Assembly (NCBI GenBank): GCA_026390795.1
Contig: JAPLFG010000003.1
Span: 496,001 to 560,000, forward strand
DNA: 64,000 nucleotides
Direction of reading: 5' to 3'
From: Ignavibacteriales bacterium
GTDB taxonomy: Bacteria > Bacteroidota > Ignavibacteria > Ignavibacteriales > Melioribacteraceae
Part shown: piece by piece, positions 28,381-36,369 of the stretch
Position numbering within the stretch: position 1 is the stretch's first letter
How the letters are laid out: the number at the start of each line of letters is the position of its first letter
Notes under the pieces: generated by a model
What the model saw: only the letters and a program-made list of their open reading frames with translations
Databases searched by the model: none
Told to the model about the DNA's origin: nothing
Position numbers and translations under genes: made by a program

Positions 28381-28415
28381 CAAATGGGATTTAGATTAGA
28401 TAGTAATTATGAAGT

Positions 28416-29108
28416 CTACAGATTTTCTATATTATCTATATAGCCCCTGCCGATTGGAATTGCTACTCCATTTACCTCAACTATTTTAGCTGTGTATGAT
28501 TGAATCTTGCTGACCGAAATTATAAATGAGCGGTGAACTCGTTTGAAGAGATTTGCCGGTAAAAGGTCTTCAATTTCATGTGTACTCATTTTTGAAATGT
28601 ATTCTTTTTTAGTTGTAATGATTTTGATGTACTCCCGTTGACTTTCAATATAAACGATCTCCGAAAATAATATTTTCACCTTCTTTTTTTGCACATTAAG
28701 AAATATATAATCCCGTATCTCCTGGGTTTCATGCGGCTGATGATTTTCTCCTTCCGCTGTTTTTACCTTAGTCACAGCTACTAAAAAACGCTCAAAATCA
28801 AACGGCTTTAACAAGTAATCCGTAACGTTTAGATTAAATCCTTCCACGGCATATTGATGATAAGCTGTTGTAACAATTACCGCGGGAGGATGTGTAAGCG
28901 TTTTTAAAAATGTCATGCCTTTCAATTTCGGGAGGTGAATATCTAAAAAGATTAGATCGACATTATTATGCCGTAAATAATCTGTTGCAAGAATGGCATC
29001 TTTAAATGTTCCATTCAATTCCAGGAAATGTATTTTAGAAATATAATCCGATAAAATTTTTACGGCCAACGGTTCATCTTCTATTATGATGCATTTTATA
29101 TTAGACAT
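28416..29108 (-). CDS. LytTR-family response regulator
   Basis: A response regulator of 230 residues with an N-terminal receiver domain (IIIEDEPLAVKIL; phospho-acceptor Asp in DLIFLDIHLP; TDYLLKPF with the conserved Lys) and a C-terminal LytTR DNA-binding domain (IFLNVQKKKVKILFSEIVYIES, FKRVHRSFIISVSKI). I use the ATG at 29108 and not the TTG at 29117. It overlaps the 3' end of the sensor kinase gene by eight bases. The likely targets are the divergent DUF4395-rhodanese genes or the operon itself. Confidence 0.93.
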   Translation of the reverse strand: MSNIKCIIIEDEPLAVKILSDYISKIHFLELNGTFKDAILATDYLRHNNVDLIFLDIHLPKLKGMTFLKTLTHPPAVIVTTAYHQYAVEGFNLNVTDYLLKPFDFERFLVAVTKVKTAEGENHQPHETQEIRDYIFLNVQKKKVKILFSEIVYIESQREYIKIITTKKEYISKMSTHEIEDLLPANLFKRVHRSFIISVSKIQSYTAKIVEVNGVAIPIGRGYIDNIENL

Positions 29109-30216
29109 GGCTTGCAAGATTAATTTTTAAAGTAGCTGTAAATAAGGATTCAGTCTGCTGAAGAGATAGATTGTAATCCGTATAGAGTAATTCCAATTGA
29201 CGCCGCAAATTAGTAAGACCTATGTTCTCCTTTATACCCTGTTCTTCAGAAAATTTTTCCGTAGAATTTTTTACAATGAAAACCAAAAGCCGGTTATTTA
29301 TAGAAAGATGAATATCAACCAGCGGATGAGCCCTTGTTTCGGATACACCATGTTTAAATGCATTCTCTACTAATGGTATTAACAATAACGGCGGAATAGC
29401 TTGTTTCATGTCTTCGACGTCATAGTTAAAATTGATATGTAACGAATCATCGTAACGCAATTTTTCAAGCTCAATGTAATCACTTATTATTATTAGTTCA
29501 TGTTCAATTGCTATATACGCACCGCCGGTTTCATAAAGCATGTAACGCAATATTTTCGACAAGCGTAAAATTGATTCCGGGGCAAGATCAGATTTATCCC
29601 TTGTCAATGAATAGATATTATTTAACGTGTTGAATAAAAAGTGCGGATTTGTCTGCGACTTGAGGTAATTCAATTCAGCCTGTTGTTTCTCAATTTGCAG
29701 CTGCTGCGCTGTTACTTTTAATTTTTTATAATCATAAATGTGCATAATGATTCCAAAAAAGAAAATTGAACCGATGCTGTACGGACAATGAAATCCAAGC
29801 TGAAGTTCTTCGGCACTTAAGACTGTATAAATATGCAACTGGGTTCCTATATTGATCCAGACATGGAAGCCATAAGTGAACAATATAAAATGGGCTGCCA
29901 AAAGGAGGAGAAACTTAAAGATCTTTTTCCGTGTTGCGGGACTCAGAGTATACTCGTAGAAAATAAAATTGAGAAGAATAATATAAACAGCCCGGTAAAT
30001 TTCATCCAAAGTTTTTATTACAAATGCTTGAGGATATTTTGCCAGGTAACTCAACAGCCAAAGCAATAAATAAGATGCACCAACCCACAAATAGAATCTG
30101 GCACGCTTCAAATCGATCAATTTTATCCAGCTGTTAATAGAATATCTCCAAAGTGAGTTGCAATACTCTAATATAATTATTCCAACCAAGATTACCAGAA
30201 TTTTTAGTTGACGCAA
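29101..30216 (-). CDS. LytS/YehU-type membrane sensor histidine kinase
   Basis: A 371-residue kinase with five to six N-terminal membrane segments (about 5-165), a short coiled coil and the His_kinase block LKSQTNPHFLFNTLNNIYSL with the phospho-accepting His. The N-box is PLVENAFKHGV and the C-terminal ATPase part contains KENIGLTNLRRQLELLY. The first possible start is the TTG at 30214-30216, because a stop codon immediately precedes it in frame and no early ATG exists. It is translationally coupled to the LytTR regulator. Confidence 0.92.
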   Translation of the reverse strand: MRQLKILVILVGIIILEYCNSLWRYSINSWIKLIDLKRARFYLWVGASYLLLWLLSYLAKYPQAFVIKTLDEIYRAVYIILLNFIFYEYTLSPATRKKIFKFLLLLAAHFILFTYGFHVWINIGTQLHIYTVLSAEELQLGFHCPYSIGSIFFFGIIMHIYDYKKLKVTAQQLQIEKQQAELNYLKSQTNPHFLFNTLNNIYSLTRDKSDLAPESILRLSKILRYMLYETGGAYIAIEHELIIISDYIELEKLRYDDSLHINFNYDVEDMKQAIPPLLLIPLVENAFKHGVSETRAHPLVDIHLSINNRLLVFIVKNSTEKFSEEQGIKENIGLTNLRRQLELLYTDYNLSLQQTESLFTATLKINLASHV

Positions 30217-30218
30217 TT

Positions 30219-30246
30219 ACACCGTTAGTGTACTAGAACACGGTGT
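30219..30246. promoter_or_regulatory. Palindrome at the start of the sensor-regulator operon
   Basis: ACACCG...CGGTGT arms enclose TAGTGTACTA (itself TAGT/ACTA-symmetric) immediately before and over the ribosome-binding region of the TTG-started kinase gene. In the 118-base gap between divergent operons this is a candidate operator for the regulator or an RNA hairpin limiting translation. Confidence 0.45.
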
Positions 30247-30334
30247 ATGTAGATATTCCGTTTTTGTTCGCTTCCGATTTGCATATTCTTGCGTCATAAC
30301 ATTATACAAATTAACAAAATAAGGAAAAGCAGTA

Positions 30335-30997
30335 ATGAATAGAATTATAAAGTTTGGAGAAGATGTTGAAGGATATCAAATCCCCGTATTAAATGAACGT
30401 GAAATTAGGGCTGCAGCAGGAATTCTATTTTTAATAATGTTTACTTCTATTCTAACAGTAGTATTAAAGAGTAATTTTTTACTTTTAAAATATTCTATAG
30501 TGATATTCCTTACAGATATTCTTTTGCGTGTCTTTATTAATCCCAAATTTTCTCCTTCCTTAATTCTTGGACGTTTGATTGTTAGGAATCAAGCGCCTGA
30601 ATATGTCGGCGCAAAACAAAAAAAGTTTGCCTGGGTAATAGGAGTAATATTAGCAGCGATAATGTTTATTCTTTTAGTAGTTGTAAATTCTTATAGTCCA
30701 ATAACAGGTATTATCTGTTTAATCTGCCTCATATTTTTATTCTTCGAATCCGCGTTTGGTATTTGCCTGGGATGTAAATTTTATACAATGATTTATAAAG
30801 AAAAAACTCAATACTGCCCCGGTGAAGTTTGTGATTCTAAATCAAAACAAGATATTCAGAAAACATCCAAAGGTCAGATACTTATAATTCTTGGATTTAT
30901 TGCATTCATTTTTCTTACGGCATATTTGTTTAACGAAAATTTTAATGAAAAACCATTTCCCTTATTTGGAATTGAAAGTGCATCACACACAAAATAA
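30335..30997 (+). CDS. DUF4395 membrane protein
   Basis: A 220-residue polytopic protein with about four membrane segments. The N-terminus VPVLNEREIRAAAG-like (here IPVLNEREIRAAAGI), then LRVFINPKFSPSLILGRLI and the C-terminal ESAFGICLGCKFY and YCPGEVC are diagnostic of DUF4395. Conserved Cys residues in the C-terminal half suggest thiol or sulfur chemistry. In Bacteroidota, DUF4395 proteins are often beside rhodaneses, as here (72 bases to the next gene). An AAGGAAA site precedes the ATG. Confidence 0.87.
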   Translation: MNRIIKFGEDVEGYQIPVLNEREIRAAAGILFLIMFTSILTVVLKSNFLLLKYSIVIFLTDILLRVFINPKFSPSLILGRLIVRNQAPEYVGAKQKKFAWVIGVILAAIMFILLVVVNSYSPITGIICLICLIFLFFESAFGICLGCKFYTMIYKEKTQYCPGEVCDSKSKQDIQKTSKGQILIILGFIAFIFLTAYLFNENFNEKPFPLFGIESASHTK

Positions 30998-31068
30998 AAA
31001 TGTATATGTATTACATAAAAATTAACAATGTGAATTCAATTGCACATTAAAAATAAACCGGAGAAAAA

Positions 31069-32718
31069 ATGAACCCACAGAAAATCAGTTACTTTTTCTT
31101 ATTTACCGTTGCGATTTGTCTGCAACTGACACAACCTATGAAGGCTGAAGAAGGAATCAAGGGCAATCTCGTCACTGTCGGCTGGTTGGAGAAAAATCTT
31201 AAAAATTCCGATGTTCTAATACTAGACGCCTCACCTTCCCAGATCTATTCAGCTAAACACATTCCAAGCGCAATTAACTATGACATATTCACTTATGGTC
31301 CATTGGAAATGCCCGTCACTGAAATAGAAAAAAAATATCAGTCTTGGGGAATTAGTTTAGGGAAAAAGATAGTGATCTACGATCAGGGCGCGGGAATTAT
31401 GGCGACCAAACTATTTCATTCTCTCTATTATTACGGCTTCCCGGAAAAAGATCTTCTAATATTGGACGGCGGACTTTACATGTGGCAGCAAGACGGAATG
31501 CCGGTAACAAAAGAGATTGCACCTACAACAAGCAAAGGTGTCTTTAAAATAGAAAAGATTAACGAAGATGCAAGAGTCGAATTACCGGAATTCCTTACAG
31601 CATCCGGTGACCAGAAAAATTTTGTCTTACTTGAAGCACTAGATGCTGATTGGCACTTTGGGGTACAACAATTTTTTAACCGGCCCGGACATATCCCTAA
31701 CGGAATCCTTCTTCCGAGTTTAGATTTTTACAATCCGGATAAGACTTTCAAATCGGCAGAGGAAATTAAAAAGATGCTGAACTACTTAGGAATCAAACCG
31801 GAACAAGAGATATATACTTATTGCGGCGGTGGAGTTGCAGCGAGTGTGCCGTACTTCGCTCTTAAATTCATTCTGAATTATCCTAAAGTCAAACTTTTTA
31901 ATGAGTCCGAGTTGGGATGGCTTAAGGATGAACGAGAACTGCCGTTTTGGACTTACGATTCCCCGTTTCTAATGAGAGAAACAAACTGGTTAAAAACATG
32001 GGGAGGAAGAATGATGAGGATGTATGGAGTCTCACAAGTTAGTATTGTTGATGTTCGATCCGCAAACGCGTACAAACAAGGTCACGTACCCTTCGCACTG
32101 AACATCTCTGCAGAATTATTCAAAAGCAATTCCACGAACCCGGCAAAGCTTGCAGATATTCTTGGTTCAGCCGGTGTAGATACTTCTCATGAAGTGGTCA
32201 TTATTTCAGGTTCCGGATTGTCGAAGGAATCAGCCCTTGCGTTTGTAATGCTGGAGAAATTGGGACAGAAAAAGATCTCTATCTTTATGGACTCAATGGA
32301 TAAATGTGCACAACTTGGTTTTGCATTGACAAAAGATGCAACAGTTGTAGGACCTCAAAAGGTCCGCGGAGATTTATCGATACCCACAACAACTTATCCT
32401 AGTAATTTACATAAGGGAGTTATAATTGCAGATCTAACTAACACCCAGGGAATTTACCCCAAAGTATTTATTGCTTCAGGCTCAAATGTGCCGCCTAAAA
32501 TTCAGGATGGAAAAGTTGTTCATGTGCCGTTTATAGATTTCCTGAATGCCGACGGCACTCCAAAAACCGCGAAGGATATATGGAATATCTTAACCAAGGC
32601 AGGCGTACCAAGGTATGCTGAACTTGTTTGTTTCTCCGATGATCCAAGTGAAGCTGCTGTAAACTATTTTATACTCAAGCTGATGGGGTACCCAGATATA
32701 AAAGTGCTCGTGATATAG
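31069..32718 (+). CDS. Exported four-domain rhodanese-like sulfurtransferase
   Basis: A 549-residue protein with a signal peptide (residues 1-26). Four rhodanese folds can be traced: 32-150, 170-300, 315-425 and 447-549. The residues at the active-site position are Asp105 (YDQGAG), Cys252 (YCGGGVAAS), Ser380 (ISGSGLSKES) and Cys521 (VCFSDDPSEAA). Only domains two and four can carry persulfide sulfur. It probably acts in the periplasm with the DUF4395 neighbour. RBS-like GGAG lies before the ATG. Confidence 0.87.
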   Translation: MNPQKISYFFLFTVAICLQLTQPMKAEEGIKGNLVTVGWLEKNLKNSDVLILDASPSQIYSAKHIPSAINYDIFTYGPLEMPVTEIEKKYQSWGISLGKKIVIYDQGAGIMATKLFHSLYYYGFPEKDLLILDGGLYMWQQDGMPVTKEIAPTTSKGVFKIEKINEDARVELPEFLTASGDQKNFVLLEALDADWHFGVQQFFNRPGHIPNGILLPSLDFYNPDKTFKSAEEIKKMLNYLGIKPEQEIYTYCGGGVAASVPYFALKFILNYPKVKLFNESELGWLKDERELPFWTYDSPFLMRETNWLKTWGGRMMRMYGVSQVSIVDVRSANAYKQGHVPFALNISAELFKSNSTNPAKLADILGSAGVDTSHEVVIISGSGLSKESALAFVMLEKLGQKKISIFMDSMDKCAQLGFALTKDATVVGPQKVRGDLSIPTTTYPSNLHKGVIIADLTNTQGIYPKVFIASGSNVPPKIQDGKVVHVPFIDFLNADGTPKTAKDIWNILTKAGVPRYAELVCFSDDPSEAAVNYFILKLMGYPDIKVLVI

Positions 32719-32923
32719 GAGCAACTAACATTCATGTACATGTTAGCTGAGAGTTAGTTGTTTGGATAAACGACATGGCAGGTAAAGAATCTATTCGAAA
32801 ATTTATTACTGATTGATCATAAATAATAGAAAGAAAAAATCAATGAAATGAACGCAATTTGGTCTAGACTTCTTTATTCTCATGACGGATGAGCTTTTGA
32901 GCAGTGATACTATTTTATTATGG

Positions 32924-33055
32924 TTAACGGCTATCAATTGGTTTTAACGGAATAACCATATTCCATGTTGATCTTACACCATTCTCCTTAAAACCCGTTG
33001 CAATAAAGACATGGGTTGATTTACCATCTTGAACTAAAATTTGCGGCCGTTCGGT
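32924..33055 (-). pseudogene. C-terminal fragment of a hydrolase-like gene
   Basis: The minus strand encodes ERPQILVQDGKSTHVFIAT, then GFKENGVRSTWNMVIPL and a stop at 32924. The RPQ...VQDG.PTH...W...PL pattern resembles the end of glycoside-hydrolase-like proteins. Upstream, at 33055, the frame runs directly into the dispersed repeat, so the N-terminal part is missing. Family assignment is tentative. Confidence 0.5.
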
Positions 33056-33098
33056 ATTGTTCTTATTATTATTTTGCGATTTCAATCTGCACCGGCGG
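33055..33098. repeat. Dispersed intergenic repeat, second type, copy A
   Basis: TATTGTTCT, TTGCGATTTCAATCTGC and CCGGCGG match 34985-35028 in the same order with only a few differences by eye. Confidence 0.75.
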
Positions 33099-33210
33099 AA
33101 TGTTATGGGCAGGGCAAAGTACGAGGGATCTTTTATCCCGATAAAAAACATCGGGATCTTCGACTTTAGTTGCGACTCCGAAATGCTTAAGAATCAATCA
33201 GAGAATAAAA

Positions 33211-34026
33211 ATGTACGAAGTAAGGCAACTGTTACAATCAGAAATAGAATTGTTGGTTGATTTACCTCCAAAAGAATGGGATATGAATCTTCCAAACATT
33301 GTTTCACTTCACTATGGTTATCCATATTTCTATCCGATTGTGGCATGCAAGGAAAATGAAATAATAGGATTTGGGAACGGAATCTTAAACAACAAAATTG
33401 GCTGGGTTGGTAATATTATAGTTACACCAGAAATGAGAAGACAAGGAATTGGTTATCAGTTGACAAATCATTTGGTTGAATTCTTTAAGAAGAACGGATG
33501 CGTTACTCAATTACTAATAGCCACTGAATTGGGTAAAAATATTTACAGTAAGATTGGCTTTAGAACATCCTCTACATATCATATTTATAAATCAGGCAAT
33601 GGTTCTAATAATTACCAGCAAATTACCAGTGTACGAAAAGTAAGAAAAGAAGATTATCCCGCGTTGAGAAAACTTGATATGGAAATTACGGGAGAAGAAA
33701 GATCACACTTGATTGAAAGATTCTTTTCAACCGGTTTAGTCTATTGTTGTGAAGAACCAAGTGAAATACAAGGAGTATATCTTCCGGATTTGGGTAGCGG
33801 CTTTATATTAGCAATTAATTCAAAAGCAGGCATTGAATTGATGAAATACAGATTTAGTCAAGGGAAAACAACTGCGACTATACCATCCGATAATGTTGAT
33901 GCAATAAAATTCTTGGAAGAAGAAAATTTCCAATTACAAAAAATTTTACCGAGAATGGTCTTAGGTGATAAATTAAATTGGAAACCGAATTTAATATTCA
34001 ATAGAGGAACAGGTTATTTCGGGTAA
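33211..34026 (+). CDS. GNAT family N-acetyltransferase (two domains)
   Basis: A 271-residue acetyltransferase. The N-terminal GNAT domain has the acetyl-CoA loop RRQGIGYQLTNHLVEFF after VGNIIVTPEM and the C-terminal strand NIYSKIGFRTSSTYHIY. Residues 135-271 form a second, weaker GNAT-like domain (VRKVRKEDYPALRKLDMEIT, then GVYLPDLGSGFILA) as in acetyltransferases with a C-terminal Acetyltransf_18 type fold. The substrate is unknown. It is a lone gene between two repeat-bearing gaps, as expected for an accessory gene. Confidence 0.87.
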   Translation: MYEVRQLLQSEIELLVDLPPKEWDMNLPNIVSLHYGYPYFYPIVACKENEIIGFGNGILNNKIGWVGNIIVTPEMRRQGIGYQLTNHLVEFFKKNGCVTQLLIATELGKNIYSKIGFRTSSTYHIYKSGNGSNNYQQITSVRKVRKEDYPALRKLDMEITGEERSHLIERFFSTGLVYCCEEPSEIQGVYLPDLGSGFILAINSKAGIELMKYRFSQGKTTATIPSDNVDAIKFLEEENFQLQKILPRMVLGDKLNWKPNLIFNRGTGYFG

Positions 34027-34206
34027 TAAATTAGAACATGTAAATCAATTTGTATTCTTGATACACCACTATAAAAATAATTAGAAGCTTAACCAGCTTT
34101 TCCACATGGCGTTAGTTTTCATTGCGTCATTGCTATTAAGCGCGGGCATATGAAAGGCAATACCATCGTACACTAATTCAAACACATTTTTAAGGAGCGG
34201 AATGAG

Positions 34207-34869
34207 ATGAGAAGAAATGTTTTTGGTTTCGTGTTTTTCCTAATTATATATTTATCTTCATCCGGCGCTCAAAGTATTATCACACCGGATATTAAAACAA
34301 TTCTAAATGGAGAGGGCTGGAAAGGTAAATTCGTTTCGGCCGAGCTTGCAAAAAAAGAATCTTCAGATGCACTGATGATAACGAAAACCGAAGGAGATCA
34401 ATTTATTTGGCTTGATAATTTTAATTTTGCGTACGGTATCATCGAGTTTGATGCAAAAGGAAAAAGTAGTCCGCCGCAAAGCAGTTTTGTCGGTATTGCC
34501 TTCCGTGTTGTTGATGAGAAAACTTATGACGCAATATATTTTCGCCCCTTTAATTTTCGTTCCACGAATCCTGCTAATAAGTCTCATGCCGTCCAGTACA
34601 CTTCGAATCCGGAATGGACATGGAACCGTTTACGCAACAATCATAACGGAGAATATGAAAAAGGGATTGAACCGGCACCTAATGGAGATGAATGGTTCCA
34701 TGCTAAGATTGAAATCATGAATCGGGAAATAAAAGTTTATGTGAATAATGCAGACGATCCGAGTCTTGTAGTGAAAGAATTGTCTAATCGGAAAGATGGT
34801 TCTGTCGGTCTTTGGTGTAATGGATTTGGTATCATAGCAAATTTAAAGATCATTAAACAAATAGATTGA
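34207..34869 (+). CDS. Secreted LamG/DUF1080-like protein
   Basis: A 220-residue protein with a signal peptide (residues 1-20, ending SSSGAQS). The mature part is a jelly-roll-like domain: ITPDIKTILNGEGWKGKFV, FAYGIIEFDAKGKSSPPQ, SFVGIAFRVVDEKTYDAIYF and KDGSVGLWCNGFGIIANLKI. This matches DUF1080/3-keto-disaccharide-hydrolase or LamG-type folds, often acting on sugars, but no catalytic residue can be assigned. The ATG at 34207 has AAGGAGCGG upstream. Confidence 0.72.
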   Translation: MRRNVFGFVFFLIIYLSSSGAQSIITPDIKTILNGEGWKGKFVSAELAKKESSDALMITKTEGDQFIWLDNFNFAYGIIEFDAKGKSSPPQSSFVGIAFRVVDEKTYDAIYFRPFNFRSTNPANKSHAVQYTSNPEWTWNRLRNNHNGEYEKGIEPAPNGDEWFHAKIEIMNREIKVYVNNADDPSLVVKELSNRKDGSVGLWCNGFGIIANLKIIKQID

Positions 34870-34903
34870 CAGATGTAACAATTAATAGTGTAAAACACAC
34901 CGC

Positions 34904-35043
34904 CTAACTCGGACAACCCCGAATCAAGTTTGGTGTAAACTAATTTTCCCGCGGAGCGGGATCCCGGAATGCGGGACAGTTCAATATTGTTCTAATTATT
35001 ATATTGCGATTTCAATCTGCGCCGGTGGTCTGCGGGACAGGTA
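34904..35043. repeat. Composite dispersed repeat
   Basis: This gap contains the first repeat type (TAAACTAATTTTCCCGCGG, 34937-34990, partner at 28319) followed by the second type (34985-35028, partner at 33055). CCCGC-GGA-GCGGG and TCCCGGAATGCGGGA stems are present. GCCTAAC at 34906-34912 resembles an attC end. Confidence 0.7.
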
Positions 35044-35068
35044 AATAAAAACGTGTAATGGAGATAAA

Positions 35069-36238
35069 ATGTTATACAAAAATATATTTCTTATAGTTTT
35101 TATTCTTTGGGCGAATGCTAGTTTCAGCCAAGCCCAAATAGTAATAGGACAGAAGGAAGTTCTTCACTCAAAGATTTTAAATGAAGACCGCGTATATCAA
35201 ATTTACTTACCGGAGAGTTATAAGTGGGCTTCAGATCGAAGCTACCCGGTACTTTATCTGCTTGACGGTGATTATAACTTTTTGCATTCAGTCGGTTCGG
35301 TAAGTTTTCTATCCGGACAAGGAGAAATTCCGGAATTAATTGTTGTAGCAATTACAAGTACAGTTAGAATAAGAGACTTTACACAGACGGATTGGTCATC
35401 TCACTGGATCGGAGGCGGCGGTGCAAATAACTTTAAAAGATTTCTTTCGGAAGAACTTATCCCGAAGATTGATAAAGACTTCCGGACAAAGAGTTTTCGT
35501 ATTCTATCCGGGCATTCGGCATCCGGGCAATTTGCGCTTTACTGTTTAAGTTCTCAACCTTCCCTTTTTAATGCATATTTCGCAATAAGTCCAAGTCTCG
35601 ATTGGGACAATGAACTTCCGCAAAGATCGCTGGCAGAATCATTTAAAACCAGAGATAGTTTAAAAGCATTTCTTTACTTCGCTTATTCGGATGATCTGGA
35701 AGGTGCATTGGATCAAGATTTGAGAATAGTTGAAACTCTTAAAACAGAATCTCCCAAAGGATTACGGTGGATTTGTAAGGGATTTCCGGATGAAACTCAC
35801 GGCAGCGTTACACTGCTGGCACAGATCGACGCTTTACGGCAGCTATTCACCGGGTATAGGTTCCATAATGATCTTCTTAGTAAGGGTCTTGAGTTTGCTG
35901 AAAAACATTTTCAAGAAGTATCAAAAAGATTACGGTATGATATCCCCGTTCCCGAAGATATAATAAATAATTTTGGGTATGAAGCAATTGATAATGGAAA
36001 GATTCAAGAAGCTATTTTATTATTCAAACGCAACATAGAACAGAATCCAAATTCTGCGAATGCATACGACAGCATTACCGATGCTTATGAGAAAGCCGGT
36101 ATGTGGCGGGAGGCAATTGAGTCATCTGAAAAAGCAGTGGAATTAGCAAAAAGATATGATGATCCGAATCTTAGTAATTTTATTTTGCATGCAAAGAAAA
36201 TAAAAGATAGAAGTAAATTGAAAGCTGAAACAAAATAA
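35069..36238 (+). CDS. Secreted esterase D-like hydrolase with C-terminal TPR
   Basis: A 389-residue protein with a signal peptide (1-22). The alpha/beta hydrolase domain resembles ferri-enterobactin/esterase D enzymes: YQIYLPESYKW, YPVLYLLDGDYNF, the nucleophile elbow RILSGHSASGQFAL and the likely catalytic His in ETHGSVTLL. From about 300 to the end lie TPR-like helices (AILLFKRNIEQNPNSANAYD, AYEKAGMWREAIESSEKAV). The substrate is unknown. It is followed by a convergent hairpin. Confidence 0.87.
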   Translation: MLYKNIFLIVFILWANASFSQAQIVIGQKEVLHSKILNEDRVYQIYLPESYKWASDRSYPVLYLLDGDYNFLHSVGSVSFLSGQGEIPELIVVAITSTVRIRDFTQTDWSSHWIGGGGANNFKRFLSEELIPKIDKDFRTKSFRILSGHSASGQFALYCLSSQPSLFNAYFAISPSLDWDNELPQRSLAESFKTRDSLKAFLYFAYSDDLEGALDQDLRIVETLKTESPKGLRWICKGFPDETHGSVTLLAQIDALRQLFTGYRFHNDLLSKGLEFAEKHFQEVSKRLRYDIPVPEDIINNFGYEAIDNGKIQEAILLFKRNIEQNPNSANAYDSITDAYEKAGMWREAIESSEKAVELAKRYDDPNLSNFILHAKKIKDRSKLKAETK

Positions 36239-36298
36239 GCCATAACACCCAAATCGACCGGATGCCGTTTTAAAAGCGGCATTCATTAGTTATGTTAT
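36239..36298 (+). terminator. Imperfect palindrome after the esterase gene (terminator or attC-like)
   Basis: ATGCCG-TTTTAAAAG-CGGCAT (36262-36282) is framed by CATAAC (36241) and GTTATG (36290-36295). No T-run follows the central stem. It may end both convergent genes; the two-level symmetry also resembles a short attC site. Confidence 0.4.
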
Positions 36299-36369
36299 AT
36301 ATTTATAATTCAACCATGATTATTGTTTTTTTTCTGTTGCTTATAAAAAACTATGGTAAATCAGTTTGT

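Larger units (their letters stand above)
28010..28415. other. Gap with palindrome, gene remnant and dispersed repeat
   Basis: No intact gene. It holds the palindrome TGGTCGCAAATTGCGACCA at 28047-28065, a remnant of a GWxTD-protein gene at 28115-28232, and a repeat unit TAAACTAATTTTCCCGC at about 28319-28380 that recurs near 34934. Confidence 0.65.
32719..33210. other. Gap with attC-like palindrome, gene fragment and repeats
   Basis: No intact gene. CAACTAAC (32722) and GTTAGTTG (32753-32760) form an outer stem around CATGTACATG, an attC-like or terminator-like palindrome right after the rhodanese stop. Then follow a gene fragment (32924-33055), a dispersed repeat (33055-33098) and the hairpin ATCCCGAT/ATCGGGAT (33135-33157). 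Confidence 0.5.

Noticed and set aside
33057-33260. A plus-strand frame across the repeat and hairpin before the GNAT gene
   Set aside because: It is built from the dispersed repeat and hairpin sequence and overlaps the well-supported GNAT start.
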